Below are positions 50,335 through 60,621 of a DNA stretch of 64,000 nt, one piece after another (within the stretch, counting starts at the first letter, position 1; each line of letters begins with the position of its first letter). A program made the position numbers and the translations under genes. The DNA is from Pseudomonas sp. (GTDB lineage: Bacteria > Pseudomonadota > Gammaproteobacteria > Pseudomonadales > Pseudomonadaceae), in the NCBI RefSeq assembly GCF_030684895.1, contig NZ_JAUXXP010000069.1, positions 21,865-85,864 of the forward strand, written 5' to 3'. The notes below the pieces were generated by a model. The model had not been told where the DNA came from and ran no database searches. It saw only the letters and a program-made list of their open reading frames with translations.

Positions 50335-50862
50335 ATGTCAAATGGCCCGATTCCACCTCACGTTGATCCGCGCAAATTAGCCGATCGCAGCGCCACCCTC
50401 GAAGGTGAGCTGCAACTGTCAGATTTGCAGCGACTCTGCGGCCCGCTTGCCGATAACCAAGGCATGGTGCGTACGAAGTTCTTCTTCGAGCGCGACGAGC
50501 GCAATGCTGTAGTTTTTCACAGCGAGCTTGAGGTTGAAGTCAAGATGGTTTGCCAGCGTTGTCTGGAGCTGGTCACTTTACCGATCCATAGCGCGTGTGA
50601 TTACGCTGTGGTGAAAGAGGGTGCGAATACCCAGTCAGTGCCGCAAGGCTATGACGTGATTGAGTTGGGTGAAGACCCATTGGATCTGCTGGCGCTGGTT
50701 GAGGAGGAGCTTCTGCTTGCCTTGCCCATTGTCCCGGCTCATGACCCTAAAGATTGCCAGCAGCCGACCGGCCTCGAAGAGCCCGAGTCGAGCGAGGACG
50801 AGGTAACGCGGTCCAACCCGTTCAGTGTATTGGCGCAGTTAAAGCGTGACCCAAACGTTTAG
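50335..50862 (+). CDS. YceD (DUF177) family protein
   Basis: A 175-residue protein of the YceD/DUF177 family. The core is FFERDERNAVVFHSELEVEVKMVCQRCLELV, with the paired cysteines CQRC, and an acidic C-terminal part (DVIELGEDPLDLLALVEEELLLALP) with PAHDPKDC. The family is encoded next to rpmF in most bacteria and has been linked to 23S rRNA accumulation in plants and bacteria; the exact role is unclear. It begins the rpmF-plsX-fab cluster. The transcript may be almost leaderless. Confidence 0.9.
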   Translation: MSNGPIPPHVDPRKLADRSATLEGELQLSDLQRLCGPLADNQGMVRTKFFFERDERNAVVFHSELEVEVKMVCQRCLELVTLPIHSACDYAVVKEGANTQSVPQGYDVIELGEDPLDLLALVEEELLLALPIVPAHDPKDCQQPTGLEEPESSEDEVTRSNPFSVLAQLKRDPNV

Positions 50863-50875
50863 GAGTTAATTAGTT

Positions 50876-51058
50876 ATGGCTGTTCAGCAGAACAAAAAAT
50901 CCCGTTCCGCCCGTGACATGCGTCGTTCGCACGATGCCCTCGAGGCCAGCACCCTGTCGGTCGAGAAAACCACCGGTGAAATTCACCTGCGTCACCACGT
51001 ATCGCCAGAAGGCGTTTACCGTGGTCGTAAAGTGATCGACAAGGGCGCTGACGAGTAA
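50876..51058 (+). CDS. rpmF: 50S ribosomal protein L32
   Basis: A 60-residue L32, starting [22 protein letters not shown]. It is the version without zinc-binding cysteines, as usual in gammaproteobacteria. AGGAGT precedes the ATG. It sits between yceD and plsX, joining ribosome production to phospholipid synthesis genes, as in most bacteria. plsX starts 3 bases after its stop. Confidence 0.97.
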   Translation: MAVQQNKKSRSARDMRRSHDALEASTLSVEKTTGEIHLRHHVSPEGVYRGRKVIDKGADE

Positions 51059-51061
51059 ATC

Positions 51062-52072
51062 TTGTCCGCTCCGATCATCGCGATTGATGCAATGGGTGGG
51101 GACTTCGGTCCCCACTGCATTGTTCCAGCCTGCATCTCCTGCTTGGCTGAATACCCTTCGTTGCATCTGGTCCTCGTCGGCCAATCCTCTCTGCTTGAAT
51201 CTCTGATTGCCCGCTACCCCCATGTTGATCGTGCACGCCTGCGCGTTGAGCATGCTGGCGAAATTATCGCCATGGACGAGCGGCCGGCGCAGGCGCTGCG
51301 TGGCAAGCCGGATTCGTCGATGCGTATCAGTCTTGAGTTGCTGCGCAGCGGTGCGGCGCAGGCCTGTGTCAGTGCTGGTAATACCGGGGCGCTGATGGCG
51401 CTATCGCGCTACGTGCTGAAAACCCTACCGGGGATTGATCGTCCGGCCATGGTCACGGCCATTCCGACGCAGGCGGGCTTCTGCCATTTGCTCGATTTGG
51501 GCGCCAATGTCGATTGCAGTGCCGAGCATCTTTACCAGTTTGCTGTGATGGGCTCGGTTACCGCTGAGGCGCTGGGTACTGTGCGTCCGCGTGTGGCGTT
51601 GTTGAACGTGGGTACTGAAGACATCAAGGGTAATCAGCAGGTCAAGTTGGCAGCCAGCCTGCTACAGCAGGCGGAGGGCCTGAACTACATCGGTTTTGTC
51701 GAGGGTGATGGGCTGTATCGCGGTGAGGCTGATGTGGTGGTGTGCGACGGTTTTGTCGGCAATATCTTGCTCAAGTCCAGCGAGGGCCTGGCGGCGATGA
51801 TTGCTGGGCGGATTGAGGCGCTGTTTAAATCCAGCCTGGCTGCGCGCATGGTCGGTGCTTTGGCGTTGCCGCTGTTGCGGCGCTTGCAGGGTGAATTGGC
51901 CCCGGCGCAGCACAATGGTGCGAGTTTTGTTGGGTTGCAGGGTATTGTGGTGAAAAGCCATGGTGCGGCTGGGCCTGATGGCTTTAAAAGCGCTATTCGC
52001 CGAGCATTGCGGGAGATTGAAGAAAATCTACCGCAGCGATTGCATGGTCGCCTGGGTGAGCACCTGCTTTAG
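51062..52072 (+). CDS. plsX: phosphate acyltransferase PlsX
   Basis: 336 residues beginning at a TTG codon (51062), [17 protein letters not shown]. The TTG is supported by exact agreement with the family N-terminus and the 3-base gap after rpmF; no ATG is available nearby. The motifs [10 protein letters not shown] and VGTEDIKGN are present. It converts acyl-ACP to acyl-phosphate for PlsY, the first step of phospholipid synthesis. The rare start with a poor ribosome site suggests translation is coupled to rpmF. Confidence 0.95.
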   Translation: MSAPIIAIDAMGGDFGPHCIVPACISCLAEYPSLHLVLVGQSSLLESLIARYPHVDRARLRVEHAGEIIAMDERPAQALRGKPDSSMRISLELLRSGAAQACVSAGNTGALMALSRYVLKTLPGIDRPAMVTAIPTQAGFCHLLDLGANVDCSAEHLYQFAVMGSVTAEALGTVRPRVALLNVGTEDIKGNQQVKLAASLLQQAEGLNYIGFVEGDGLYRGEADVVVCDGFVGNILLKSSEGLAAMIAGRIEALFKSSLAARMVGALALPLLRRLQGELAPAQHNGASFVGLQGIVVKSHGAAGPDGFKSAIRRALREIEENLPQRLHGRLGEHLL

Positions 52073-52176
52073 AATGTGACCGCAGCGGGCAGCCTGTCAT
52101 CCAACTGTCAGTTTCTTGCGCTTGGCTAGGCTGGGCGCGTATTACCGACGATCACGATCATTAGGAACAGGTTTCC

Positions 52177-53115
52177 ATGTCTGCATCTCTCGCATTCGTC
52201 TTTCCGGGTCAGGGTTCCCAGTCGCTGAGCATGCTCGCCGAGCATGGTGCACAACGACCGCTGATCCTCGAAACCTTCGCCGAGGCTTCTGAAGCCCTCG
52301 GTTATGACCTCTGGGCGTTGACCCAGCAAGGTCCTGAAGAGCAACTCAATCAAACTGACAAAACCCAGCCGGCGATTCTCACCGCCTCTGTTGCGCTGTG
52401 GCGCGCTTGGCTTGCCGAGAGCGCCGCGCGGCCGACTTTTGTTGCTGGGCACAGCCTGGGTGAATACTCGGCGTTGGTAGCGACGGGCAGCTTGTCGCTG
52501 GCTGCTGCGGTCAAGCTGGTGGAGCATCGCGGTCAGCTGATGCAGCAGGCGGTTCCAGCCGGGCAGGGCGGCATGGCGGCGATTCTCGGTCTGGAAGATG
52601 CTGATGTATTGGCTGCCTGCGCCGAAGCTGCGCAGGGTGAAGTGGTCAGTGCGGTGAATTTCAATGCGCCGGGCCAGGTGGTGATCGCCGGTGGCGCTGC
52701 TGCCGTTGAACGCGCCATTGAGGCGTGCAAGGCACGTGGCGCCAAGCGCGCCATGCCCTTGCCGGTTAGCGTGCCGTCGCATTGCGCGTTGATGCGCCCT
52801 GCGGCTGAGCGCTTTGCCGAGGCGGTGGCGGCGATTGACTGGCAGGCCCCGCAGATTGCTTTGGTGCAGAACGTCAGCGCTGCGGCAGTGACTGATCTGG
52901 AAGGGCTCAAGCGTGATCTGCTGGCTCAGCTCTACAGCCCGGTGCGTTGGGTTGAGTCGATTGTTTGCTTGTCTGCGCAAGGTGTGACCGATCTGGTCGA
53001 GTGCGGTCCAGGCAAGGTGCTGTCTGGTTTGAACAAGCGCTGCGTAAAGGGCATCAATACCCATAACCTGGACACCCCGGACGCCTTCGCTGCGGCGAAC
53101 GCGGCCCTGGTCTGA
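52177..53115 (+). CDS. fabD: malonyl-CoA:ACP transacylase
   Basis: 312 residues, the family length. FPGQGSQS is at the N-terminus, the nucleophile Ser is in GHSLGEYSALV near residue 92, and the catalytic His lies in SVPSHCALM near residue 200. It moves malonyl from CoA to ACP, feeding FabF and the initiating ketoacyl synthases. AGGAACAG lies before the ATG. It follows plsX by 104 bases and precedes fabG by 15. Confidence 0.96.
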   Translation: MSASLAFVFPGQGSQSLSMLAEHGAQRPLILETFAEASEALGYDLWALTQQGPEEQLNQTDKTQPAILTASVALWRAWLAESAARPTFVAGHSLGEYSALVATGSLSLAAAVKLVEHRGQLMQQAVPAGQGGMAAILGLEDADVLAACAEAAQGEVVSAVNFNAPGQVVIAGGAAAVERAIEACKARGAKRAMPLPVSVPSHCALMRPAAERFAEAVAAIDWQAPQIALVQNVSAAAVTDLEGLKRDLLAQLYSPVRWVESIVCLSAQGVTDLVECGPGKVLSGLNKRCVKGINTHNLDTPDAFAAANAALV

Positions 53116-53130
53116 TTAAGGAGAAACGTT

Positions 53131-53874
53131 ATGAGCCTGCAAGGTAAAGTTGCACTGGTCACCGGCGCGAGCCGCGGTATTGGTCAGGCGATTGCCCTGG
53201 AGTTGGGGCGTCAGGGTGCCGTGGTTATCGGTACCGCTACCACCGCTTCGGGTGCTGAACGCATTGCTGAAACCCTGAAAGCCAATGGCATTGAAGGGGC
53301 CGGTCTGGTACTCGATGTCAGTGACAGCGAGTCTGTCGCCAGCACCCTCGAACATATCCAGCAACATCTTGGTCAGCCGTTGATTCTGGTCAATAACGCC
53401 GGCATCACCCGCGATAACCTGATGCTGCGGATGAAAGATGACGAGTGGTTCGATGTCATCAACACCAACCTGAGCAGCTTGTACCGGCTGACCAAGGCGG
53501 TGCTGCGCGGCATGACCAAGGCGCGTTACGGTCGCATCATTAATATCGGTTCGGTGGTGGGCGCCATGGGCAACGCCGGGCAGGTCAACTACGCAGCTGC
53601 TAAGGCCGGTCTTGAAGGTTTTGGCCGTGCGCTGGCGCGTGAAGTGGGTTCTCGGGCGATTACCGTGAACGCCGTGGCACCAGGCTTTATCGACACCGAT
53701 ATGACCCGCGAATTGCCAGAAGCACAGCGTGATGCGCTGCTGACTCAGATTCCGTTGGGCCGTTTGGGGCAGGCCGAAGAGATCGCAAAAGTGGTCGCTT
53801 TCCTCGCTTCTGATGGCGCGGCTTACGTTACAGGCGCTACTATCCCTGTGAACGGCGGGATGTACATGAGCTGA
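53131..53874 (+). CDS. fabG: 3-oxoacyl-ACP reductase FabG
   Basis: A 247-residue short-chain dehydrogenase. NADP-binding TGASRGIGQAIA is at residues 11-22, with catalytic Ser141, Tyr154 and Lys158 (NIGSVVGAMGNAGQVNYAAAKAG). It reduces 3-oxoacyl-ACP in each elongation round. AAGGAG is 7 bases before the ATG. It is in the conserved order fabD-fabG-acpP-fabF; a separate promoter for acpP lies in the following gap. Confidence 0.97.
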   Translation: MSLQGKVALVTGASRGIGQAIALELGRQGAVVIGTATTASGAERIAETLKANGIEGAGLVLDVSDSESVASTLEHIQQHLGQPLILVNNAGITRDNLMLRMKDDEWFDVINTNLSSLYRLTKAVLRGMTKARYGRIINIGSVVGAMGNAGQVNYAAAKAGLEGFGRALAREVGSRAITVNAVAPGFIDTDMTRELPEAQRDALLTQIPLGRLGQAEEIAKVVAFLASDGAAYVTGATIPVNGGMYMS

Positions 53875-53989
53875 ATGTGACGGATGGCTTCAGAAAACTG
53901 TCATAGATGCTGTCTAAAATCCGTTATAAAGCTGCAACAGGTTTGTAGGCAGGTCGTTGAAGTGTTTGTGGGGCTCCCCGGCATTCAGC

Positions 53990-54017
53990 TTGAAATGCTA
54001 AAAACCCTTTCTATACA
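53990..54017 (+). promoter_or_regulatory. acpP promoter
   Basis: TTGAAA (53990-53995), a 16-base spacer and TATACA (54012-54017). The start would lie about 45 bases before the acpP ATG. A gene-specific promoter suits the very high demand for ACP. Confidence 0.75.
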
Positions 54018-54070
54018 CTTGGCCGCAGCACAGTGGCCAAGATTTGTCCCATTAGGAGTGAGAACAACGT

Positions 54071-54304
54071 ATGAGCACCATCGAAGAACGCGTCAAGAAA
54101 ATCGTTGCCGAGCAACTGGGCGTCAAAGAAGAGGAAGTAACCAACAGCGCTTCCTTCGTTGAAGACCTGGGTGCCGACTCTCTTGACACCGTTGAGCTGG
54201 TGATGGCTCTCGAAGAAGAGTTCGAGACCGAGATCCCGGACGAACAAGCCGAGAAGATCACCACCGTTCAGGAAGCGATCGACTACGTTACCGCTCACGC
54301 GTAA
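54071..54304 (+). CDS. acpP: acyl carrier protein
   Basis: A 77-residue, very acidic four-helix protein. Ser37 in [18 protein letters not shown] is the 4'-phosphopantetheine attachment site. It carries growing acyl chains for fatty acid, lipid A and lipoate synthesis. TAGGAGTGAG lies upstream of the ATG. It has its own promoter (53990-54017) and a terminator at 54331, so it can be expressed far above its neighbours. Confidence 0.98.
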   Translation: MSTIEERVKKIVAEQLGVKEEEVTNSASFVEDLGADSLDTVELVMALEEEFETEIPDEQAEKITTVQEAIDYVTAHA

Positions 54305-54330
54305 GACGTAATCGTCGGCTCCCGACTCGG

Positions 54331-54368
54331 AAAAGCCGCACTCCCTTATCAGGTGTGCGGCTTTTCTT
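54331..54368 (+). terminator. intrinsic terminator after acpP
   Basis: An AAAAGCCGCAC/GTGCGGCTTTT stem (54331-54341 with 54355-54365) has a 13-base loop and a T-rich end. It probably acts as a partial stop before fabF. Confidence 0.82.
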
Positions 54369-54410
54369 TAAGCGCTTTCCAGGCGTTGATAACTAGAAAA
54401 GGAGATTGCT

Positions 54411-55655
54411 GTGTCGCGTAGACGCGTCGTGGTTACCGGTATGGGCATGCTGTCGCCATTGGGTAACGATGTGCCGAGTAGCTGGCAGGGCATTTTGGCT
54501 GGTCGCAGTGGCATTGGCCTGCTTGAGCACATGGATCTTTCCGCTTTTTCCACGCGCTTTGGTGGTGCGGTAAAGGGCTTCAACGTCGAGGAATACTTGT
54601 CGGCCAAAGAGGCGCGCAAGCTCGATCTGTTTATCCAGTACGGCCTCGCTGCCAGCTTTCAGGCTGTGCGCAACTCCGGCCTGGAGGTCACCGATGCCAA
54701 CCGTGAGCGCATCGGCGTGGCCATGGGCTCCGGTATCGGCGGCCTGACCAATATTGAGAACAACTGCAAATCGCTGCATGAGCAAGGGCCACGGCGCATC
54801 TCGCCGTTCTTCGTGCCAGGCTCGATCATCAATATGATTTCCGGCTTCCTGTCGATCCATCTTGGGCTGCAGGGACCGAACTACGCCATTGCCACGGCCT
54901 GTACCACCGGTACGCATTGCATCGGCATGGCGGCGCGCAATATCGCTTATGGCGAAGCCGATGTAATGGTCGCCGGCGGCGCCGAGATGGCCGCCTGCGG
55001 ACTGGGTATGGGCGGCTTCGGTGCTGCCCGCGCACTGTCGACCCGCAATGATGAGCCGGCCAAGGCCAGCCGTCCGTGGGACAAGGATCGCGATGGTTTC
55101 GTGCTCTCCGATGGCGCTGGCGCGCTGGTGCTGGAAGAGTTGGAGCACGCCAAGGCGCGTGGCGCGACCATCCACGCTGAGCTGATCGGCTTTGGTATGA
55201 GCGGTGATGCCTACCACATGACCTCGCCGCCGGAAGATGGCGCAGGTGCGGCGCGCTGCATGACCAATGCTCTGCGCGATGCCGGGCTGAATCCTGAGCA
55301 GGTGCAGTACATCAATGCTCATGGCACCTCGACTTCGGCTGGCGACAAAGCCGAAGTGGCGGCGGTGAAGTCGGTGTTTGGCGAGCACGCTTACAAGCTG
55401 GCCGTCAGCTCGACAAAGTCCATGACCGGTCACCTGCTCGGTGCTGCCGGCGCGGTGGAGGCGATCTTCAGCATCCTCGCGCTGCGTGATCAGGTGGCGC
55501 CGCCCACCATCAACCTGGATAACCCTGACGAAGGTTGCGATCTGGACTTCGTTGCGCACCAGGCCAAGGCCATGGCGCTGGACATAGTGCTGTCCAACTC
55601 CTTTGGTTTTGGTGGCACCAACGGCTCGCTGGTGTTCCGCCGGTTCGCCGGTTAA
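54411..55655 (+). CDS. fabF: beta-ketoacyl-ACP synthase II
   Basis: 414 residues starting with a GTG ([18 protein letters not shown]), with AAAAGGAG upstream. The active-site triad is Cys164 ([12 protein letters not shown]), a His in [11 protein letters not shown] near 304 and a His in GHLLGAAGA near 340. It condenses acyl-ACP with malonyl-ACP in chain elongation, especially for longer and unsaturated chains. The pabC start overlaps its stop by one base. Confidence 0.97.
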   Translation: MSRRRVVVTGMGMLSPLGNDVPSSWQGILAGRSGIGLLEHMDLSAFSTRFGGAVKGFNVEEYLSAKEARKLDLFIQYGLAASFQAVRNSGLEVTDANRERIGVAMGSGIGGLTNIENNCKSLHEQGPRRISPFFVPGSIINMISGFLSIHLGLQGPNYAIATACTTGTHCIGMAARNIAYGEADVMVAGGAEMAACGLGMGGFGAARALSTRNDEPAKASRPWDKDRDGFVLSDGAGALVLEELEHAKARGATIHAELIGFGMSGDAYHMTSPPEDGAGAARCMTNALRDAGLNPEQVQYINAHGTSTSAGDKAEVAAVKSVFGEHAYKLAVSSTKSMTGHLLGAAGAVEAIFSILALRDQVAPPTINLDNPDEGCDLDFVAHQAKAMALDIVLSNSFGFGGTNGSLVFRRFAG

Positions 55656-56470
55656 TGCTGAGCTGGGTCGATGGCCAGCCGGTCGAGTTGCTGTCCGTCA
55701 AGGATCGTGGCTTGGCCTACGGCGATGGGCTGTTTGAGACCATCGCCGTAAATGCCGGGCAGCCGGTTCTGCTGGAGCGCCATCTGACTCGTTTGGCCGA
55801 AGGCTGTGTGCGGCTGAAAATCCCCCTCGACCTACCCGCTGTGCGTGCCCAGCTGCTGGCCTTCAGTCAGCAGTTGGGCGAGGGTGTGGCCAAGTTGATC
55901 CTCACTCGTGGTGATGGGCAGCGTGGCTATGCGCCGCCTCAGCCTGCTCAACCGCGAGTGATTTTGCAGGCAACTGCCAAACCGGTTTATCCCGCAGCCT
56001 ATGCCGAACAAGGTATACGCCTGTTTGCCTGCGCTACGCGTTTGGCTGAGCAGCCGTTGCTGGCGGGCCTGAAGCATCTCAATCGACTGGAGCAGGTGCT
56101 GGCGCGCAGTGAGTGGCAGGACGCCGAACATGCCGAGGGTCTGATGCTGGACACCAGCGGCCGGGTGGTCGAGGGCGTTTACAGCAACCTGTTGCTGGCC
56201 AGTGACGGTGTGCTGATTACCGCTGACCTGTCGCGTTGTGGGGTTGCCGGGGTGATGCGCGCTGAGTTGCTGGCCCAGGCGGCCGCGCTTGGGATTGAGT
56301 GTCAGGTACGCGATATCAGCTACGCCGAGTTGCTGGCGGCGGACGAAGTCATGCTGTGCAACAGCGTCTACGGCGTGTGGCCAGTTCGCGCTTTGCTTGC
56401 ACACGACTGGCCGGTCGGCCCGCTCACCCGTAAACTGCAGGCCATTGCCCGCGATCTACTGGACTGCTGA
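55655..56470 (+). CDS. pabC: aminodeoxychorismate lyase
   Basis: A 271-residue fold-type IV PLP enzyme from the ATG at 55655 ([30 protein letters not shown]), sharing one base with the fabF stop. The PLP lysine is in GLKHLNRLEQVLAR near residue 145, and MLCNSVYGVWPV near the end is typical. It turns aminodeoxychorismate into p-aminobenzoate plus pyruvate for folate. The linkage fabF-pabC-mltG-tmk-holB is classical in gammaproteobacteria. Confidence 0.95.
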   Translation: MLSWVDGQPVELLSVKDRGLAYGDGLFETIAVNAGQPVLLERHLTRLAEGCVRLKIPLDLPAVRAQLLAFSQQLGEGVAKLILTRGDGQRGYAPPQPAQPRVILQATAKPVYPAAYAEQGIRLFACATRLAEQPLLAGLKHLNRLEQVLARSEWQDAEHAEGLMLDTSGRVVEGVYSNLLLASDGVLITADLSRCGVAGVMRAELLAQAAALGIECQVRDISYAELLAADEVMLCNSVYGVWPVRALLAHDWPVGPLTRKLQAIARDLLDC

Positions 56471-56473
56471 TTC

Positions 56474-57526
56474 GTGATACGTAAAATTTTGCTGCTGCTG
56501 GAAGGCGGTGTGTTGCTGGCTGGCCTGCTGGTGGCGTTTGCCGCCTGGCAACAACACACGGCGCTGCATCAGCCGCTGAACCTGACTGAAGAGTACCTGG
56601 TGGATGTGCCGGCAGGCGCGACGCCGGGTGGTGTGCTCAATCGTCTTGAGGCTGATGGCATCCTCGATCAGGCCTTCTGGCTGCGCCTTTACTGGCGCTT
56701 CAATCTGCGCAATCAACCCCTGCACAGTGGCGAGTATCGCCTGACCCCAGGTGCCACCGCGCTGGATATGCTCGGCCAATGGCGCCGCGGTGAAGTGCTG
56801 CAATACAGCCTGACACTGGTTGAAGGCTGGAATTTTCGCCAGGTTCGCGCCGCACTGGCCCGCGAAACACGCCTTGAGTTGACCCTGAGTGAACTGAACG
56901 ATGCCGAGCTGATGAAGACGCTCGGCTTGCCCGGCTTGAACCCGGAAGGGCGCTTCTTTCCTGATACCTACAGCTTTGTCCGTGGCATGAGTGATGTTGA
57001 GCTGCTCAAGCAGGCGCATGTGCGGCTGGAGCAGGTGCTGGCTGAGGAGTGGGCGCAGCGGGCCAAGGACCTGCCGTACAAGGAGCCCTACGACGCCTTG
57101 ATCATGGCCTCGATGATCGAGAAGGAAACCGGCGTGCCGCAAGAGCGTGGCGAAATTGCCGGGGTATTTGTGCGGCGTCTGCGCATCGGCATGCGCCTGC
57201 AAACCGATCCAACGGTGATTTACGGCATGGGCGAGCGCTACAACGGTCGCATTACCCGCGATGACCTGCGTCAGCCAACGGCTTACAACACCTACACCAT
57301 CGACGGCATGCCGCCGACGCCTATCGCTCTGGTCGGCCGTGAAGCGATTCATGCGGCGCTCAATCCGGTGGCCGGCAGCAGCCTGTACTTCGTCGCCCGT
57401 GGTGATGGCAGCCATGTATTTTCCGACACCCTGGAACAGCACAACCGGGCCGTGCGTGAGTATCAACTCAAGCGCCGCGCCGACTATCGTTCCAGCCCGG
57501 CCCCAGTCGCGCCCAATAATCAGTAA
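56474..57526 (+). CDS. mltG: endolytic transglycosylase MltG
   Basis: 350 residues from a GTG at 56474. One N-terminal membrane helix (residues 4-24) is followed by a LysM-like part and the YceG domain, with the catalytic Glu in MASMIEKETGVPQERGEIAGVF and the conserved LQTDPTVIYGMGERYNGRITRDDL. It cuts nascent glycan strands at the inner membrane and so sets their length. It lies 3 bases after pabC and 9 before tmk. Confidence 0.95.
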   Translation: MIRKILLLLEGGVLLAGLLVAFAAWQQHTALHQPLNLTEEYLVDVPAGATPGGVLNRLEADGILDQAFWLRLYWRFNLRNQPLHSGEYRLTPGATALDMLGQWRRGEVLQYSLTLVEGWNFRQVRAALARETRLELTLSELNDAELMKTLGLPGLNPEGRFFPDTYSFVRGMSDVELLKQAHVRLEQVLAEEWAQRAKDLPYKEPYDALIMASMIEKETGVPQERGEIAGVFVRRLRIGMRLQTDPTVIYGMGERYNGRITRDDLRQPTAYNTYTIDGMPPTPIALVGREAIHAALNPVAGSSLYFVARGDGSHVFSDTLEQHNRAVREYQLKRRADYRSSPAPVAPNNQ

Positions 57527-59147
<1,621 letters not shown>

Positions 59148-59183
59148 AATCGGCCATTAAGTGAATAAAATCAGGAATGCCGC

Positions 59184-59540
59184 ATGAGTCTGCCTCCTAA
59201 CTTGGGCCCGCGTAACGGAATTTTGTCGCTGACAATCAAGGACAAATCCGTGCTTTATGCCGCTTACATGCCCTTTATCAAGAACGGCGGCCTGTTTATT
59301 CCAACCAATAAGAGCTACAAGCTCGGCGATGAAGTGTTCATGCTGCTCAACCTGATGGACGAGCCGGAAAAGATTCCGGTCGCCGGCAAGGTCGTCTGGA
59401 TCACCCCCAAGGGTGCTCAGGGCAACCGCGCCGCTGGTGTGGGTGTGCAGTTCAATGATGGCGACAACACCGCGCGCAACAAGATCGAAACCTACCTGGC
59501 CGGTGCGCTGACCTCGGATCGCCCGACGCACACCATGTAA
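59184..59540 (+). CDS. pilZ: type IV pilus assembly protein PilZ
   Basis: A 118-residue single PilZ domain (MSLPPNLGPRNGILSLTIKDKSVLYAAYMPFIKNGGL split over its first strands). It lacks the RxxxR and (D/N)xSxxG motifs needed to bind c-di-GMP, as is known for the founding PilZ protein, which instead works with the pilus assembly ATPase PilB and FimX. It is located after holB, as in P. aeruginosa. No ribosome site stronger than AGGAATGC is seen before the ATG. Confidence 0.95.
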   Translation: MSLPPNLGPRNGILSLTIKDKSVLYAAYMPFIKNGGLFIPTNKSYKLGDEVFMLLNLMDEPEKIPVAGKVVWITPKGAQGNRAAGVGVQFNDGDNTARNKIETYLAGALTSDRPTHTM

Positions 59541-59603
59541 GTGGTTTCCCCTCCTTACTGCGGTGCCCGCTCTGTGGCACCGACTTTCAAGTGATTGTTT
59601 CCC

Positions 59604-60386
59604 ATGCTGGTTGATTCCCACTGTCACCTTGATCGCCTCGACCTGGCCGCCCATGGCGGTTCACTCGACGCGGCGCTGGATGCTGCGCGTGCGCGCGGTG
59701 TTGGTCATTTCCTGTGTATCGGCGTCAGCGCCGATAATGCCGCTGCGGTCAAAGGCCTGGCTGAGCGTTATGCCGATGTCGATTGTTCGGTCGGCGTGCA
59801 CCCGCTGGACCTTGAGCCCGGTGCAGCGCCCGCGCTGGACTGGCTACTCGGTGAGTTGAATCACCCGCAGGTGGTGGCCATCGGCGAAACCGGGCTGGAT
59901 TATCACTACGAGCCAGAGTCCGCAGCGCTGCAGCAAACGTCATTTCGTCTGCATCTGGATGCGGCGCGGATTACCGGTAAGCCGGTGATCGTGCATACCC
60001 GCGAGGCGCGTGCTGACACCCTGGCGCTGCTACGCGAAGCGGCGCTCCCGCAGGGTGGCGTGCTGCACTGCTTTACCGAAGACTGGGAAATGGCCAAGGC
60101 CGCGCTGGATATCGGCTTTTATATTTCGTTGTCCGGCATCGTCACCTTCCGCAATGCCGAGTCGCTGCGTGAAGTAGCGCGCCAGGTGCCGGTCGATCGG
60201 CTGCTGGTGGAAACCGATTCGCCGTATCTGGCGCCGATTCCGCATCGCGGTAAGCCGAACCTGCCGGAGTACGTGCGTGATGTAGCCGAGTACCTGGCGG
60301 TGCTGCGTGGCGTCAGCTTCGAGCAGTTGGCCGAACAGACTACGGCCAACTTCAAACGCCTATTCCCGCTGGCTCGGGTGGTTTGA
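59604..60386 (+). CDS. tatD: TatD family hydrolase
   Basis: 260 residues from the ATG at 59604 (MLVDSHCHLDRLDL). A metal-dependent TIM-barrel hydrolase: HCH at the N-terminus, GETGLDYHYE, VIVHTREA, LHCFTEDWEMAK and the final LLVETDSPYLAP carry the metal ligands. The group includes 3'-5' nucleases acting on damaged DNA. It follows pilZ by 63 bases and ends the long plus-strand run. The candidate RgsA small RNA is encoded downstream on the other strand. Confidence 0.94.
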   Translation: MLVDSHCHLDRLDLAAHGGSLDAALDAARARGVGHFLCIGVSADNAAAVKGLAERYADVDCSVGVHPLDLEPGAAPALDWLLGELNHPQVVAIGETGLDYHYEPESAALQQTSFRLHLDAARITGKPVIVHTREARADTLALLREAALPQGGVLHCFTEDWEMAKAALDIGFYISLSGIVTFRNAESLREVARQVPVDRLLVETDSPYLAPIPHRGKPNLPEYVRDVAEYLAVLRGVSFEQLAEQTTANFKRLFPLARVV

Positions 60387-60411
60387 TCAATCTTTCCTGA
60401 AAAGCCGAACA

Positions 60412-60531
60412 CAAAAAAAACCCGGCCTCTGGGGGATGAGACCGGGTTAAGACCATTAGGAGTAAATCAAGGTACGCGGTCCACGGTACCTTGCCTGGCG
60501 GGGCGCTTGGGGGATACGCCGCACACCAGTA
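60412..60531 (-). ncRNA. rgsA: candidate small regulatory RNA RgsA
   Basis: On the minus strand a sequence of about 120 bases ends in a strong intrinsic terminator (AACCCGG...CCGGGTT stem, 60448-60419, followed by a run of eight Ts). It is preceded by a CCAATACT element (60545-60538) that resembles an RpoS-type -10, 7 bases before the proposed 5' end. Internal self-complementary pieces (GGTACC and CGCGTACC..GGTACCG-like) support folding. Location just after tatD, the terminator and the sequence as I remember it match RgsA of P. aeruginosa and P. fluorescens, an RpoS- and GacA-dependent RNA tied to oxidative stress. The exact ends are estimated. Confidence 0.75.
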
Positions 60532-60621
60532 CTGCTCAGTATTGGTGAAGATTGCCGAACGTCCAGGCCGTTTACCGTCATTCTTAAACGGATTTGGAAT
60601 ACAGTGCACGCTGCTGAGTCC

